Source of the DNA: Desulfovibrio sp.
GTDB taxonomy: Bacteria > Desulfobacterota > Desulfovibrionia > Desulfovibrionales > Desulfovibrionaceae
Assembly: GCA_031275955.1 (NCBI GenBank)
Contig: JAISNZ010000039.1
Location: 1-36,093, forward strand
Direction: 5' to 3'
DNA length: 36,093 bases
The translations under genes and the position numbers were made by a program. The notes under the pieces were generated by a model that was not told the origin of the DNA, did no database searches, and was given only the letters and a program-made list of their open reading frames with translations. Shown here piece by piece: positions 27,586 to 36,093 of this stretch (within the stretch, counting starts at the first letter, position 1; each line of letters opens with the position of its first letter).

Positions 27586-28815
27586 GTGAGTTCCTCCGGA
27601 AAACCTCTTGCCGGTATCCGCATTCTTGATCTGACCTGGGTGTATTCAGGCCCGTACTGCACGTCCCTGCTGCTCGATCTTGGGGCGGAGGTCATCAAAA
27701 TCGAAGGTCCGGATTTCGGCGATCACACCCGGACCTTCCCGCCCTTCAAAAACGGCGGCAGCGGATATTTCTACGCGCTCAACAGGGGGAAAAAGTCTCT
27801 GGCCCTGAATCTGAAAACAGAGCGGGGCAAGGAGCTTTTTTCCCGGCTGAGCGAAAAATGCGATATGGTGGTGGAAAATTTTGTCCCCGGCGTCCTGGAA
27901 CGCATGGGCCTCGGCTACGAAAGGCTAAAGCGGCACAATCCCCGCCTGATTTACGGCTCCATTCACGGTTTTGGCTCCTGGGGTCCCTATTCCTCCTGGC
28001 CCTGCGTGGACCCTGTGGCCCAGGCCATGGGCGGACTGATGGATCAAAGCGGATTCCCCGGCGGGCCGCCGGTGAAAACCGGCCCTGCCGTGGCGGACGC
28101 GGTGGCGGGCACCTATCTTGCCCTCGGCCTGGTGGCTGCTGTCCTGGAAAGGGAAAAGACCGGACTGGGCCGGCGGGTGGAAGTATCCATGCACGACGCC
28201 GTTTTTTCCGTCCTGGAGGAATCCGTCGTCCGGGCCGGCATGACCGGAAACGCCCTTCCCCGGCGGGGCAATACCGACCCCCTGGGTGCGCCCTGGGACG
28301 CCTTTGCCACTGCCGACGGCAAGTGGATCATGGTCTGCTCGCTGGGGGCGGATCGCTTTGACAAAATCTACCGCTTGCTGGGCCGTGAGGATATCGCCGA
28401 AAAATTCGGTGGCGATGCGGAAGAGGATTTCGCCAGGCGTTCGGAAAATCTGGCGGAATTGAATGCGATCTTTTCCGGATACGCAAGGACCAGGACAGCG
28501 GCCCAACTTGTCGAAACCTTGCATTCCCTGCGCATTCCCTGCGGCATTGTGAAGGATGTCGTGGAACTGCTTGACGATCCCCACCTGGCGGAAAGAAATA
28601 TGGTTGTCCCCATTGATCACCCCAGGCTGGGCAAAATCAGGACATACAACAACCCCATCATGTTTGACCAAAAAAGCCTGGGCATCCGGCCCGGCGAAAA
28701 TCCCCTGGACCCGGAACTGGGCGCGGACAGCGCGGATATCCTCGCCGGGTGGCTCGGCCTGACGGAGGAAGAAATCCGGACTTTGGCGCGGAAGAAGATC
28801 CTCTGGAAGTCTTAA
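27586..28815 (+). CDS. CaiB/BaiF family (class III) CoA-transferase
   Basis: PLAGIRILDLTWVYSGPYCTSLLLDLGAEVIKIEGPDFGDHTR ... DMVVENFVPGVLERMGLGYERLKRHNPRLIYGSIHGFG. GTG start with AAAGGAG upstream. Confidence 0.93.
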   Translation: MSSSGKPLAGIRILDLTWVYSGPYCTSLLLDLGAEVIKIEGPDFGDHTRTFPPFKNGGSGYFYALNRGKKSLALNLKTERGKELFSRLSEKCDMVVENFVPGVLERMGLGYERLKRHNPRLIYGSIHGFGSWGPYSSWPCVDPVAQAMGGLMDQSGFPGGPPVKTGPAVADAVAGTYLALGLVAAVLEREKTGLGRRVEVSMHDAVFSVLEESVVRAGMTGNALPRRGNTDPLGAPWDAFATADGKWIMVCSLGADRFDKIYRLLGREDIAEKFGGDAEEDFARRSENLAELNAIFSGYARTRTAAQLVETLHSLRIPCGIVKDVVELLDDPHLAERNMVVPIDHPRLGKIRTYNNPIMFDQKSLGIRPGENPLDPELGADSADILAGWLGLTEEEIRTLARKKILWKS

Positions 28816-28822
28816 GGCAAAT

Positions 28823-28912
28823 TACCATTGAAAATGTATAAGTCGCGCTGCAAGGATTTGCCCGCAAATTCTTGCGGCGCAACAGGAGCAGACCGGCTGG
28901 CCGCAGGCGGAC
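28823..28912 (+). repeat. Intergenic hairpin repeat (family 2), copy 3
   Basis: ACCATTGAAAATGTATAAGTCGCGCTGCAAGGATTTGCCCGCAAATTCTTGCGGCGCAAC, 10 nt after the CoA-transferase stop. Confidence 0.7.
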
Positions 28913-29027
28913 CGCTTCAAGCGTAAAATGCATAGAGCGCTTTCAGGTCGCAATCTTCAGCGGCGAAAGGTCCGGGAGTTGTCGCCCGCCTCCCGCCGGG
29001 ATGCGGGCGACAACGGAGGAACGCGCG

Positions 29028-29876
29028 ATGACGCTCCATAGGAGAAGCCTTCTGTACCTGGCTCTGGCCTCCCTCCTCTGGAGCGCCTCCGGGATTGTCA
29101 TCAAGACCGTGGACTGGAGTCCTCTGGCCATTGCCTCCGTCCGCGGTTTGTTCGCGGCCGCCACCGTCGCCTTTCTGGGCCGGAAAAGCCTGTCCCCCCG
29201 CCCGCCCTCGCCCGCCCAGATCGGCCTGTCTCTGCTGCTGGCTCTTCTGGCTCTGGCCACCATCTTTGCCACCAAGTTGACCACAGCCGCCAACGCCATT
29301 CTTCTGCAATACACCGCTCCGGTCTGGGTGGCGCTCCTCGCGCCCCTTTTTCTGGGGGAACGGACCAGTCCGCGGGACTGGCTTTTTATTGTCCTGATCT
29401 TCTGCGGCATGGCACTCTTCTTTCTGGATGCCCTGTCTCCGGAGGGAATGTGGGGCATCCTTGTCGCCGCCGCCGGCGGCGCGGTCTATGCGGGAGTCAT
29501 TCTGATCCTGCGCCGGATGCCCGATGAGCGGCGGGTCGCGGGCACGGTATACGCCAATGCGCTTCTCGCCCTTTTGGGCATCCTTGCCTGGCGGCCTCCC
29601 TGGCCTTCGGCCGGGGATCTTCTGGTGCTCGCCCTGGCGGGAATTTTCCAGATAGGCCTGGCCTTCTATCTGTTTACCCTGGCTAGCCGGGGCGTGACTG
29701 CCCTGGAAATGGTCCTTGTAACCGTGCTGGAACCCATCCTCAACCCCCTGTGGGTATATCTGGGCATCGGCGAACTGCCCGGCGCCTGGGCCGTGCCCGG
29801 CGGAATCATGGTCTTGGGGACGGTCAGCCTGTGGGGCGTCCACAAAGCCCGAAACTCTTCCCGCAACTTGCCGTGA
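29028..29876 (+). CDS. DMT/EamA family transporter
   Basis: RRSLLYLALASLLWSASGIVIKTVDWSPLAIASVRGLFAAATVAFLGRK; two repeated hydrophobic halves; LEPILNPLWVYLGIGELPGAWAVPGGIMVLGTV. ATG 29028. Confidence 0.88.
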   Translation: MTLHRRSLLYLALASLLWSASGIVIKTVDWSPLAIASVRGLFAAATVAFLGRKSLSPRPPSPAQIGLSLLLALLALATIFATKLTTAANAILLQYTAPVWVALLAPLFLGERTSPRDWLFIVLIFCGMALFFLDALSPEGMWGILVAAAGGAVYAGVILILRRMPDERRVAGTVYANALLALLGILAWRPPWPSAGDLLVLALAGIFQIGLAFYLFTLASRGVTALEMVLVTVLEPILNPLWVYLGIGELPGAWAVPGGIMVLGTVSLWGVHKARNSSRNLP

Positions 29877-29934
29877 CCGCGCCGGGTCTCCTTTCTGGTT
29901 CATCCGGTCGAAGGATACTTTTGGCAAAAAACGT

Positions 29935-29993
29935 GGACATGGTTTCCACTTGAGAGTCCGCCTCAAGACTTTCAAGGAGGAAAAACCATGTCC
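29935..29993 (+). other. Nested inverted repeat overlapping an RBS-ATG
   Basis: GGACATGGTTT (29935-29945) pairs with AAACCATGTCC (29983-29993); inner CTTGAG (29949-29954) pairs with CTCAAG (29962-29967). AAGGAGG and ATG (29988) lie in or next to the 3' arm. Confidence 0.6.
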
Positions 29994-30149
29994 CCGTGTC
30001 AAGCCCCCAAATACCGGACCAGATCAAACGGGAGTTTCCCGGGTTGCCATAGTGTCCTGCGCGCACGCCTGCCGCCTGTTGTTTTCCGCGGGGAATGCCC
30101 CGGGGGAACCCGGCCTTGTCAAAAAAAGAAAAAGGCGTATACAGAAGGT

Positions 30150-30225
30150 GCGCTGTTCTCTCAAGGATTTGCCTGCAAATCCTTGCCGCGGAACAAGGCG
30201 GGCTTTGCCCGCCGCAAGCGGACTG
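30150..30225 (+). repeat. Intergenic hairpin repeat (family 2), copy 4
   Basis: CTCTCAAGGATTTGC-CT-GCAAATCCTTGCCGCGGAACAAGGCGGGC-TTT-GCCCGCCGCAA. Perfect stems at 30162-30172/30175-30185 and 30197-30203/30207-30213. Confidence 0.8.
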
Positions 30226-30262
30226 TTTCAGGCCTTATTGCTCCAAGGCGCAAGGCGCGATA

Positions 30263-31465
30263 ATGGATCTTCCACTCCGGCACAATCCCGACGACTGCAC
30301 CGCCTGCGCCATCTGCACGGTGCATTGCCCTGTGGCCGGGGCGACCCTGAAATTCCGGGGACCCAGGCTTACCGGCCCCGCCTACGAGCGGTTCCGCCTT
30401 CTGGGTTTTGGCGATGACGCCGCCCTGGAATATTGCTCCAACTGCAAAAATTGCGACATCGCCTGCCCCTCGGGGGTTCCCGTGGCCGCCTTTACCATGC
30501 TGGCCAGGGCCGCCCGGAGCGGGAAGCGCAAGCCCCCCCTGGGCGAATATCTGACAGGCTATTCCGGCACCCTGGGAGAACTGGCCCGCTTTTTCCCCGC
30601 CTTTTTCCTGAATTTCGTCCTGAAAAATCCTTTGTCCCGCGCCGTTCTTGACTCTATGGGCCTGGATCGCCGCGCGCCGCTGCCCTCCTTCGCCCCCCTC
30701 GCCCAGAGGCGGCGTCTGACGAAAAAACGGCCCGGCCGGCACGCCAGACAGGCGGTTCTTTTCCCCGGCTGTTTTGTCCGTTTCTACGAGCCGCGGGTGG
30801 GCCTGGATCTTGTCCGTCTGCTGGAAAAGGCGCGCTATGACGTCCTTGTGCCGAAGGAATTTGTCTGCTGCGGCCTGCCCCTTGTCACCGCCGGCCTGTA
30901 CGGGGCCGCCCTGGCCCGCGCGCGGGTCAACGGCAGGGAACTGGCCCGCTGGGCGGACCGCGGCCTTCCCGTGATTACCCCGTGTCCCAGCTGCGCCCTG
31001 ACGCTGCAGCAGGAATACCGCGACCTCTTTCCGGAGGAGGAGGACCTTTCCCGGCACGGTCCTGTGGTTTCGGAAGCCTGCGCCTTCATTCGCGCCCTGA
31101 TTGACGACGGGGAACTTTCCCTCGCCGGGGGGCGCCCCCCCCGTGAACTCCTTGCCTACCACGCCCCCTGCCATTTGCGGGCCATGGGCGGGGGGCGTCT
31201 TGCCCCGGACATCCTGAGCGCCGTTCCCGGCCTGCGCCTCAAGGACACGGACGCCGGGTGCTGCGGCATAGCCGGCAGCTATGGCCTGAAAAAGGGCAAA
31301 TACGAAATCGGCATGACCATCGGCGCGGATTTGTTCTCCGCCCTGAAGGGGAGCGGGGCCGGCCTCGCCCTGAGCGAATGCGGCACCTGCCGGGTGCAGA
31401 TGACCCACGGCAGCGGGCTGCCCGCCGCCCATCCCCTGTCCGTCCTTTCCGCCTGCCTGCCGTAG
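30263..31465 (+). CDS. GlpC-like (Fe-S)-binding protein with two CCG domains
   Basis: CTACAICTVHCPVAG and CSNCKNCDIACPSGVP 4Fe-4S motifs; FPGCFVRFYEPRVGLDLVRLLEKARYDVLVPKEFVCCGLPL; YHAPCHLRAMGGG ... DAGCCGIAGSYGLKK. Confidence 0.85.
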   Translation: MDLPLRHNPDDCTACAICTVHCPVAGATLKFRGPRLTGPAYERFRLLGFGDDAALEYCSNCKNCDIACPSGVPVAAFTMLARAARSGKRKPPLGEYLTGYSGTLGELARFFPAFFLNFVLKNPLSRAVLDSMGLDRRAPLPSFAPLAQRRRLTKKRPGRHARQAVLFPGCFVRFYEPRVGLDLVRLLEKARYDVLVPKEFVCCGLPLVTAGLYGAALARARVNGRELARWADRGLPVITPCPSCALTLQQEYRDLFPEEEDLSRHGPVVSEACAFIRALIDDGELSLAGGRPPRELLAYHAPCHLRAMGGGRLAPDILSAVPGLRLKDTDAGCCGIAGSYGLKKGKYEIGMTIGADLFSALKGSGAGLALSECGTCRVQMTHGSGLPAAHPLSVLSACLP

Positions 31466-31547
31466 ATCCTGCCGTCATACTTCCCGCCTCCGGCGGCATT
31501 TCCAAGCGGCGCCGGATGCGCTATATTCCCCGGAACAGGGAGCGTCT

Positions 31548-32149
31548 ATGATCGCCTATCTTGAGGGCCGGGTTCTGGAGCGGACGGAAGGGTCATGCCT
31601 TGTGCTGACGGGCGGCGGCGTGGGCTATGAGGTGCATGTTCCGGCGCATGTCCTGTCCGCCCTTCCGGGGCGGGGCGGGGAGGCGCGGTTTTTCATCTGC
31701 ACGGTGGTCCGGGAAGACGCCCTGGAACTCTATGGATTCGACACCTGGGACGAGCGGGAAACCTTTCTGACGCTGACCTCCATCACCCGGGTGGGGGCGC
31801 GCACGGCCCTGGCGATCCTCTCTGTCTTCCGGCCGGATGATTTGCGCCGCCTGGTGCTGGAAGAGGATGTCGCCGCCCTGACCCGCGTGCCCGGCATCGG
31901 CAGAAAGAGCGGCCAGCAGATTTTTCTGGAGTTGCGGTACAAGCTGAAGGGGGACCCGGGAGCGGTTCCGGGGCGGGGAGCCTCCGGGGGCGGCGTTTTT
32001 GAGGATGTCGTCGCCGGTCTCGGGAATCTGGGCTATGAGCGGGAAGAGGCGGCGAAGGTGGCGCAGAAGGTCCTGGCCGCGGAGCCGGATCTTGACGCGG
32101 GCGAAGCCCTGCGCGCCGCCCTGAAGAATCTGGCCGCCGGGAGGAAGGG

Positions 32150-32153
<4 letters not shown>
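31548..32153 (+). CDS. ruvA: Holliday junction branch migration protein RuvA
   Basis: [55 protein letters not shown]; overlaps ruvB by ATGA. Confidence 0.95.
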
Positions 32154-33160
<1,007 letters not shown>

Positions 33161-33214
33161 AGCGGGTCCGCTCCTCCCGGCCGAAGCGGCCGCGGGAATC
33201 CGGCGAAGAAAAGG

Positions 33215-33243
33215 TTGCCTCGCCCGGCGTTTTCCTCTATGGT
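33215..33243 (+). promoter_or_regulatory. Possible sigma70-like promoter upstream of the TonB-dependent receptor
   Basis: TTGCCT - 17 nt - TATGGT, followed by the inverted repeat ACGAA-ATAAAAA-TTCGT and the gene start at 33287. Confidence 0.35.
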
Positions 33244-33286
33244 CACACGAAATAAAAATTCGTAATACCAGAAGGAGTGAAACACC

Positions 33287-35407
33287 ATGCGCCAGGGCAT
33301 TTTCGTTTTCCTCGTCTGTCTTTTGGTCTGGAATCTGGCGGCCCTTCCCGCCCTGTCCCAGGACTCCCCCGCTCCGGAACAGGTCTTGCCGGAGTCCGCC
33401 GGCTCCGCCCTGCCGACACAGGGTTCCCTGACACAGGGTTCCCTGACCGCCTATACCCTGCCGGAAGTCACGGTTTACGGCCTGGCCGATCAGCCGCCCT
33501 CCACCCCGGTGACCACCAGTTTCGGCACCCAGTTCAACGTCGTCACCGAGGAGCAGATCAGCCGCCAGGGGGCGCTGGATTTTTACGACGCCCTGCGCAA
33601 CGTGCCCGGCGTCATGTACCGCAAGAGCAACATCATCGGCGGCCAGACCAGCCACAGCCTGTATATCCGCGGCCGGGGGGCCAGCCATCCCAGCCCGGAC
33701 CTGAACATCTATTTCGACGACGTGCCCCGCAGCGGCGTACTCTACGGGCAGGCCCTGGCCGACGGCATCCCCGTCTACGCCCTGGGCGGCATGGAGATCT
33801 ACAAGTACCCGCAGCCCTCGCGTTTCGGCAGCGGCTACGGCATGGTGAATTTTATCCCCAAGTATATGGCCGAGGAGGGCCAGGAGGCGCGTTTCGGCTT
33901 TGAAGGCGGCAGTTACGCCACCTTTGCCGAGAACGTCGGCCTGGGCATGAAGAAGGGAGTCTGGGACATCTACGCCGCCCAGAGCCTGCTTTCCACCGAA
34001 GGGCATGTGGCTCATTCCGGCGGCTGGCAGGAAAGCTACTACCTCAACACCGGCCTGCAACTGGGAGAACACTGGAGTCTCAGATTCATGGGCAATTACG
34101 TTTACGCGGAAACCGACAAGCCGAACACCCCCCTTACCCGCCAACGGGGGAGCCCGCGCCGGTTCGACACCGAAACCTCCCTCACCACCCTGACCCTGTC
34201 CAATACCTACGCCGACGCCTCGGGCTATGTGAAGGGCTATTACAACAACACCAACTTCTGGCTGGTGGGAGAAACCAGCGGCGGCGTCCCCAATGCCGCC
34301 ACCTCCAGGCAGTCCAACGACCTGTGGGGGCTGCGGGCGCGGGAAACCTTCTCCCTCTGGGAGGGGAGCGAGATCGTGGCCGGTTTCGATCTGGACAGGA
34401 TGGATCTGGCGAACGAACAGAGATTCCGGGACAACCGATCGACCGTCACCTGGAACTTCCCGGACCAGACGGTGTTTTCCCCCTATGCCGCCGTGAGCCA
34501 GTTCCTCGGCAGCGAGGACGGCTTTCACCTCATCCCCTCCGCGGGTCTGCGTCTGTACAGCAACTCCGTCTTTGAGGACAAGGCCGCTCCCCAGGCCGGC
34601 CTGATCCTCGGCTACGCCCATACCGACCTGAACTTCAACTACGCCCGGGGCGTCAACTACCCCAGTCCCGTCATTCTGCAGAATTACCTGGGCAATGCCT
34701 CCCTGCCCTCCAGCCTGGATACGGAAGAGATCCGGCCGGAGATCGTGGATCACTACGAACTGGGCCTGACGCACACCTGGCCGGGCCTGGCGAGGCTGAG
34801 CGGCACCTTCTTCTACGACCGGGGCAGGGATCGGACCAGGGCCTACATGTACGGCAACCAGCCGTCCAGCGTGTCTTTTTTCAATTCCTCCGCCTCCCGC
34901 TACAGGATCCGGGGCCTGGAACTCGCCGGCAGCCTGACCCCTCTGGAGGGCCTGGAACTCTTCGCCGGGGCGACCTGGCTGCGGGCCAAGGCCGTGGGCG
35001 ACGACGGCCTGGAGAGGGACAGGATGCCCTATACGCCGGACTTTGCCCTGCAGACCGGCTTTTCCTGGAAGTTTCACGAGAACTTCCGCCTGAGCGGGGA
35101 CTACCAGCACCTTCAGGGCGTGTATGACGGGACGGCCGCCCGGACCACGAACCCGGCCGCTCCCGCCAGCGACTTCAGCCGGCTGACCAAATTGAACAAA
35201 CTCAAGGACATCGACGTGGTCAACCTGCGCCTGGACTATCTCTTTTCCTATGAACCCCTGGCCCTGAAGGAAGGAAAGCTCTTCTTCGCCGTGGACAATG
35301 TGTTTGACGCCGACTACGCCTATACCAAGGAGGTCTCCGCAACGGATTCCGCTTCCTACTGGATGCCCGGCACGACCTTCATGCTGGGCCTGGAACTGAA
35401 ATTCTGA
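33287..35407 (+). CDS. TonB-dependent outer-membrane receptor
   Basis: N-terminal signal peptide (MRQGIFVFLVCLLVWNLAALPALS); TLPEVTVYG TonB-box-like segment; plug domain FYDALRNVPGVMYRKSNIIGG; C-terminal GTTFMLGLELKF. Confidence 0.92.
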   Translation: MRQGIFVFLVCLLVWNLAALPALSQDSPAPEQVLPESAGSALPTQGSLTQGSLTAYTLPEVTVYGLADQPPSTPVTTSFGTQFNVVTEEQISRQGALDFYDALRNVPGVMYRKSNIIGGQTSHSLYIRGRGASHPSPDLNIYFDDVPRSGVLYGQALADGIPVYALGGMEIYKYPQPSRFGSGYGMVNFIPKYMAEEGQEARFGFEGGSYATFAENVGLGMKKGVWDIYAAQSLLSTEGHVAHSGGWQESYYLNTGLQLGEHWSLRFMGNYVYAETDKPNTPLTRQRGSPRRFDTETSLTTLTLSNTYADASGYVKGYYNNTNFWLVGETSGGVPNAATSRQSNDLWGLRARETFSLWEGSEIVAGFDLDRMDLANEQRFRDNRSTVTWNFPDQTVFSPYAAVSQFLGSEDGFHLIPSAGLRLYSNSVFEDKAAPQAGLILGYAHTDLNFNYARGVNYPSPVILQNYLGNASLPSSLDTEEIRPEIVDHYELGLTHTWPGLARLSGTFFYDRGRDRTRAYMYGNQPSSVSFFNSSASRYRIRGLELAGSLTPLEGLELFAGATWLRAKAVGDDGLERDRMPYTPDFALQTGFSWKFHENFRLSGDYQHLQGVYDGTAARTTNPAAPASDFSRLTKLNKLKDIDVVNLRLDYLFSYEPLALKEGKLFFAVDNVFDADYAYTKEVSATDSASYWMPGTTFMLGLELKF
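33415..33444 (+). repeat. Perfect 15-bp tandem duplication in the TonB-receptor N-terminal linker
   Basis: GACACAGGGTTCCCT twice in tandem, encoding TQGSL-TQGSL in frame. Confidence 0.95.
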
Positions 35408-35434
35408 CCGGCGCCCGCCGCAGGAGGATGGCCT

Positions 35435-36082
35435 ATGCCCCCCGCTGAAAGAGGATGCCCCATGCCGCCCGCGTCGGAACGGGAGGAGCGCCGGCGCCGG
35501 TTTTTCGATCAGGCCGCCGAGGGCTGGGAGGAACGCCACTATCCCCCGGAAATCCGCGCCCGCCTGGAGCCTTTTCTGGCGCGCCTGGCCACGGCCCCGG
35601 GCCTGACCATTCTGGACGCGGGCTGCGGCCGGGGGATACTGCTGCCCCATCTGCGCCGCCTTGGCGGGCGGGACGCCCGGCTCATCGCCCTGGACGCCTC
35701 CGCCGCCATGCTCAGGGGAGTGGCGGACAAGGACCCTGGGGCTGTGGCCCTGCACGCCCGGGCGGAAAGCATCCCCCTGATCGACGCCTATGTGGACAGG
35801 GTCCTTTGCTTTGCCGCCTTCCCCCATTTTGAGGATCAGGCCGGGGCGGCCCGCGAATTCCACCGGGTGCTGAAGCCCGGCGGCCTCGCCCTGGTGCTGC
35901 ATCTGGCCAGCGCAAAGGCCGTCAACCGCCACCACGAGGACCATCCGGCCGTGCGCGGCGATCGCCTGCCCGACGAAAAAACCATGCGGGATCTCTTCCT
36001 GCGGGTGGGGTTCGTCCGGGTCAGCCTGGAGGAAAGCGCGGACTCCTACTGTTTCTCCGCGGAAAAGGAAGGGAAACGCTGA
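35435..36082 (+). CDS. Class I SAM-dependent methyltransferase
   Basis: LTILDAGCGRGILLPHLRRLGGRDARLIALDASAAML ... VDRVLCFAAFPHFEDQAGAAREFHRVLKPGGLALVLHLAS. Start ambiguous between ATG 35435 and ATG 35462. Confidence 0.85.
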   Translation: MPPAERGCPMPPASEREERRRRFFDQAAEGWEERHYPPEIRARLEPFLARLATAPGLTILDAGCGRGILLPHLRRLGGRDARLIALDASAAMLRGVADKDPGAVALHARAESIPLIDAYVDRVLCFAAFPHFEDQAGAAREFHRVLKPGGLALVLHLASAKAVNRHHEDHPAVRGDRLPDEKTMRDLFLRVGFVRVSLEESADSYCFSAEKEGKR

Positions 36083-36093
36083 TGTCTTTCCTT

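Noticed and set aside
22381-30225. Recurring peptide-like strings (for example NPCRANDTFSMV) in minus-strand ORFs
   Set aside because: They are translations of the family 2 DNA repeat rather than evidence of a repeated protein.
22381-30225. CRISPR array interpretation of the repeated elements
   Set aside because: Copies are kilobases apart, divergent, and separated by genes rather than uniform spacers; no cas genes seen.
30161-31432. 423-codon minus-strand ORF opposite the GlpC-like gene
   Set aside because: Opposite strand has 4Fe-4S and CCG motifs; the antisense translation is biased and motif-free.
36060-36082. GGGAAACGCTGATG near the window end, resembling the family 1 repeat end
   Set aside because: Only ~13 nt match; it overlaps the methyltransferase stop and a plausible next start, so chance similarity is likely.

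Overview
The window looks like a 36 kb Gram-negative, Desulfovibrionaceae-like chromosomal segment; the lineage is inferred from overall gene style and was not tested. It has three parts. (1) About 1-20.2 kb is a tightly packed surface-polysaccharide (O-antigen-like) locus on the + strand. It holds a sugar nucleotidyltransferase, several multi-domain glycosyltransferases (GT), an acyltransferase, an NAD-dependent epimerase/dehydratase, a Wzm/Wzt-type ABC exporter and a set of methyltransferase-like proteins. (2) About 20.2-31.5 kb has one minus-strand M20 peptidase followed by a nitroreductase, a LysR regulator, a small unknown protein, an MFS transporter, a YtcJ-like amidohydrolase, a CaiB-type CoA-transferase, an EamA transporter and a GlpC-like Fe-S protein. 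(3) About 31.5-36 kb holds ruvA-ruvB, a TonB-dependent receptor and a SAM methyltransferase. The main unexpected signals are: (a) a GT gene bracketed by inverted copies of a hairpin-rich MITE-like element, with a third end fragment forming the 3' end of the M20 gene; (b) a G10 tract inside the epimerase gene, where gain or loss of one G gives a rapid stop, so it is a phase-variation candidate; (c) four direct copies of a second hairpin repeat in the intergenic spaces of the metabolic cluster, with a stem-preserving base change; (d) a sharp drop in GC beginning inside wzt, at about the junction of the ATPase and C-terminal domains, and continuing through two methyltransferase-like genes. Nothing was searched against databases; family calls come from motifs read in the translated sequences.
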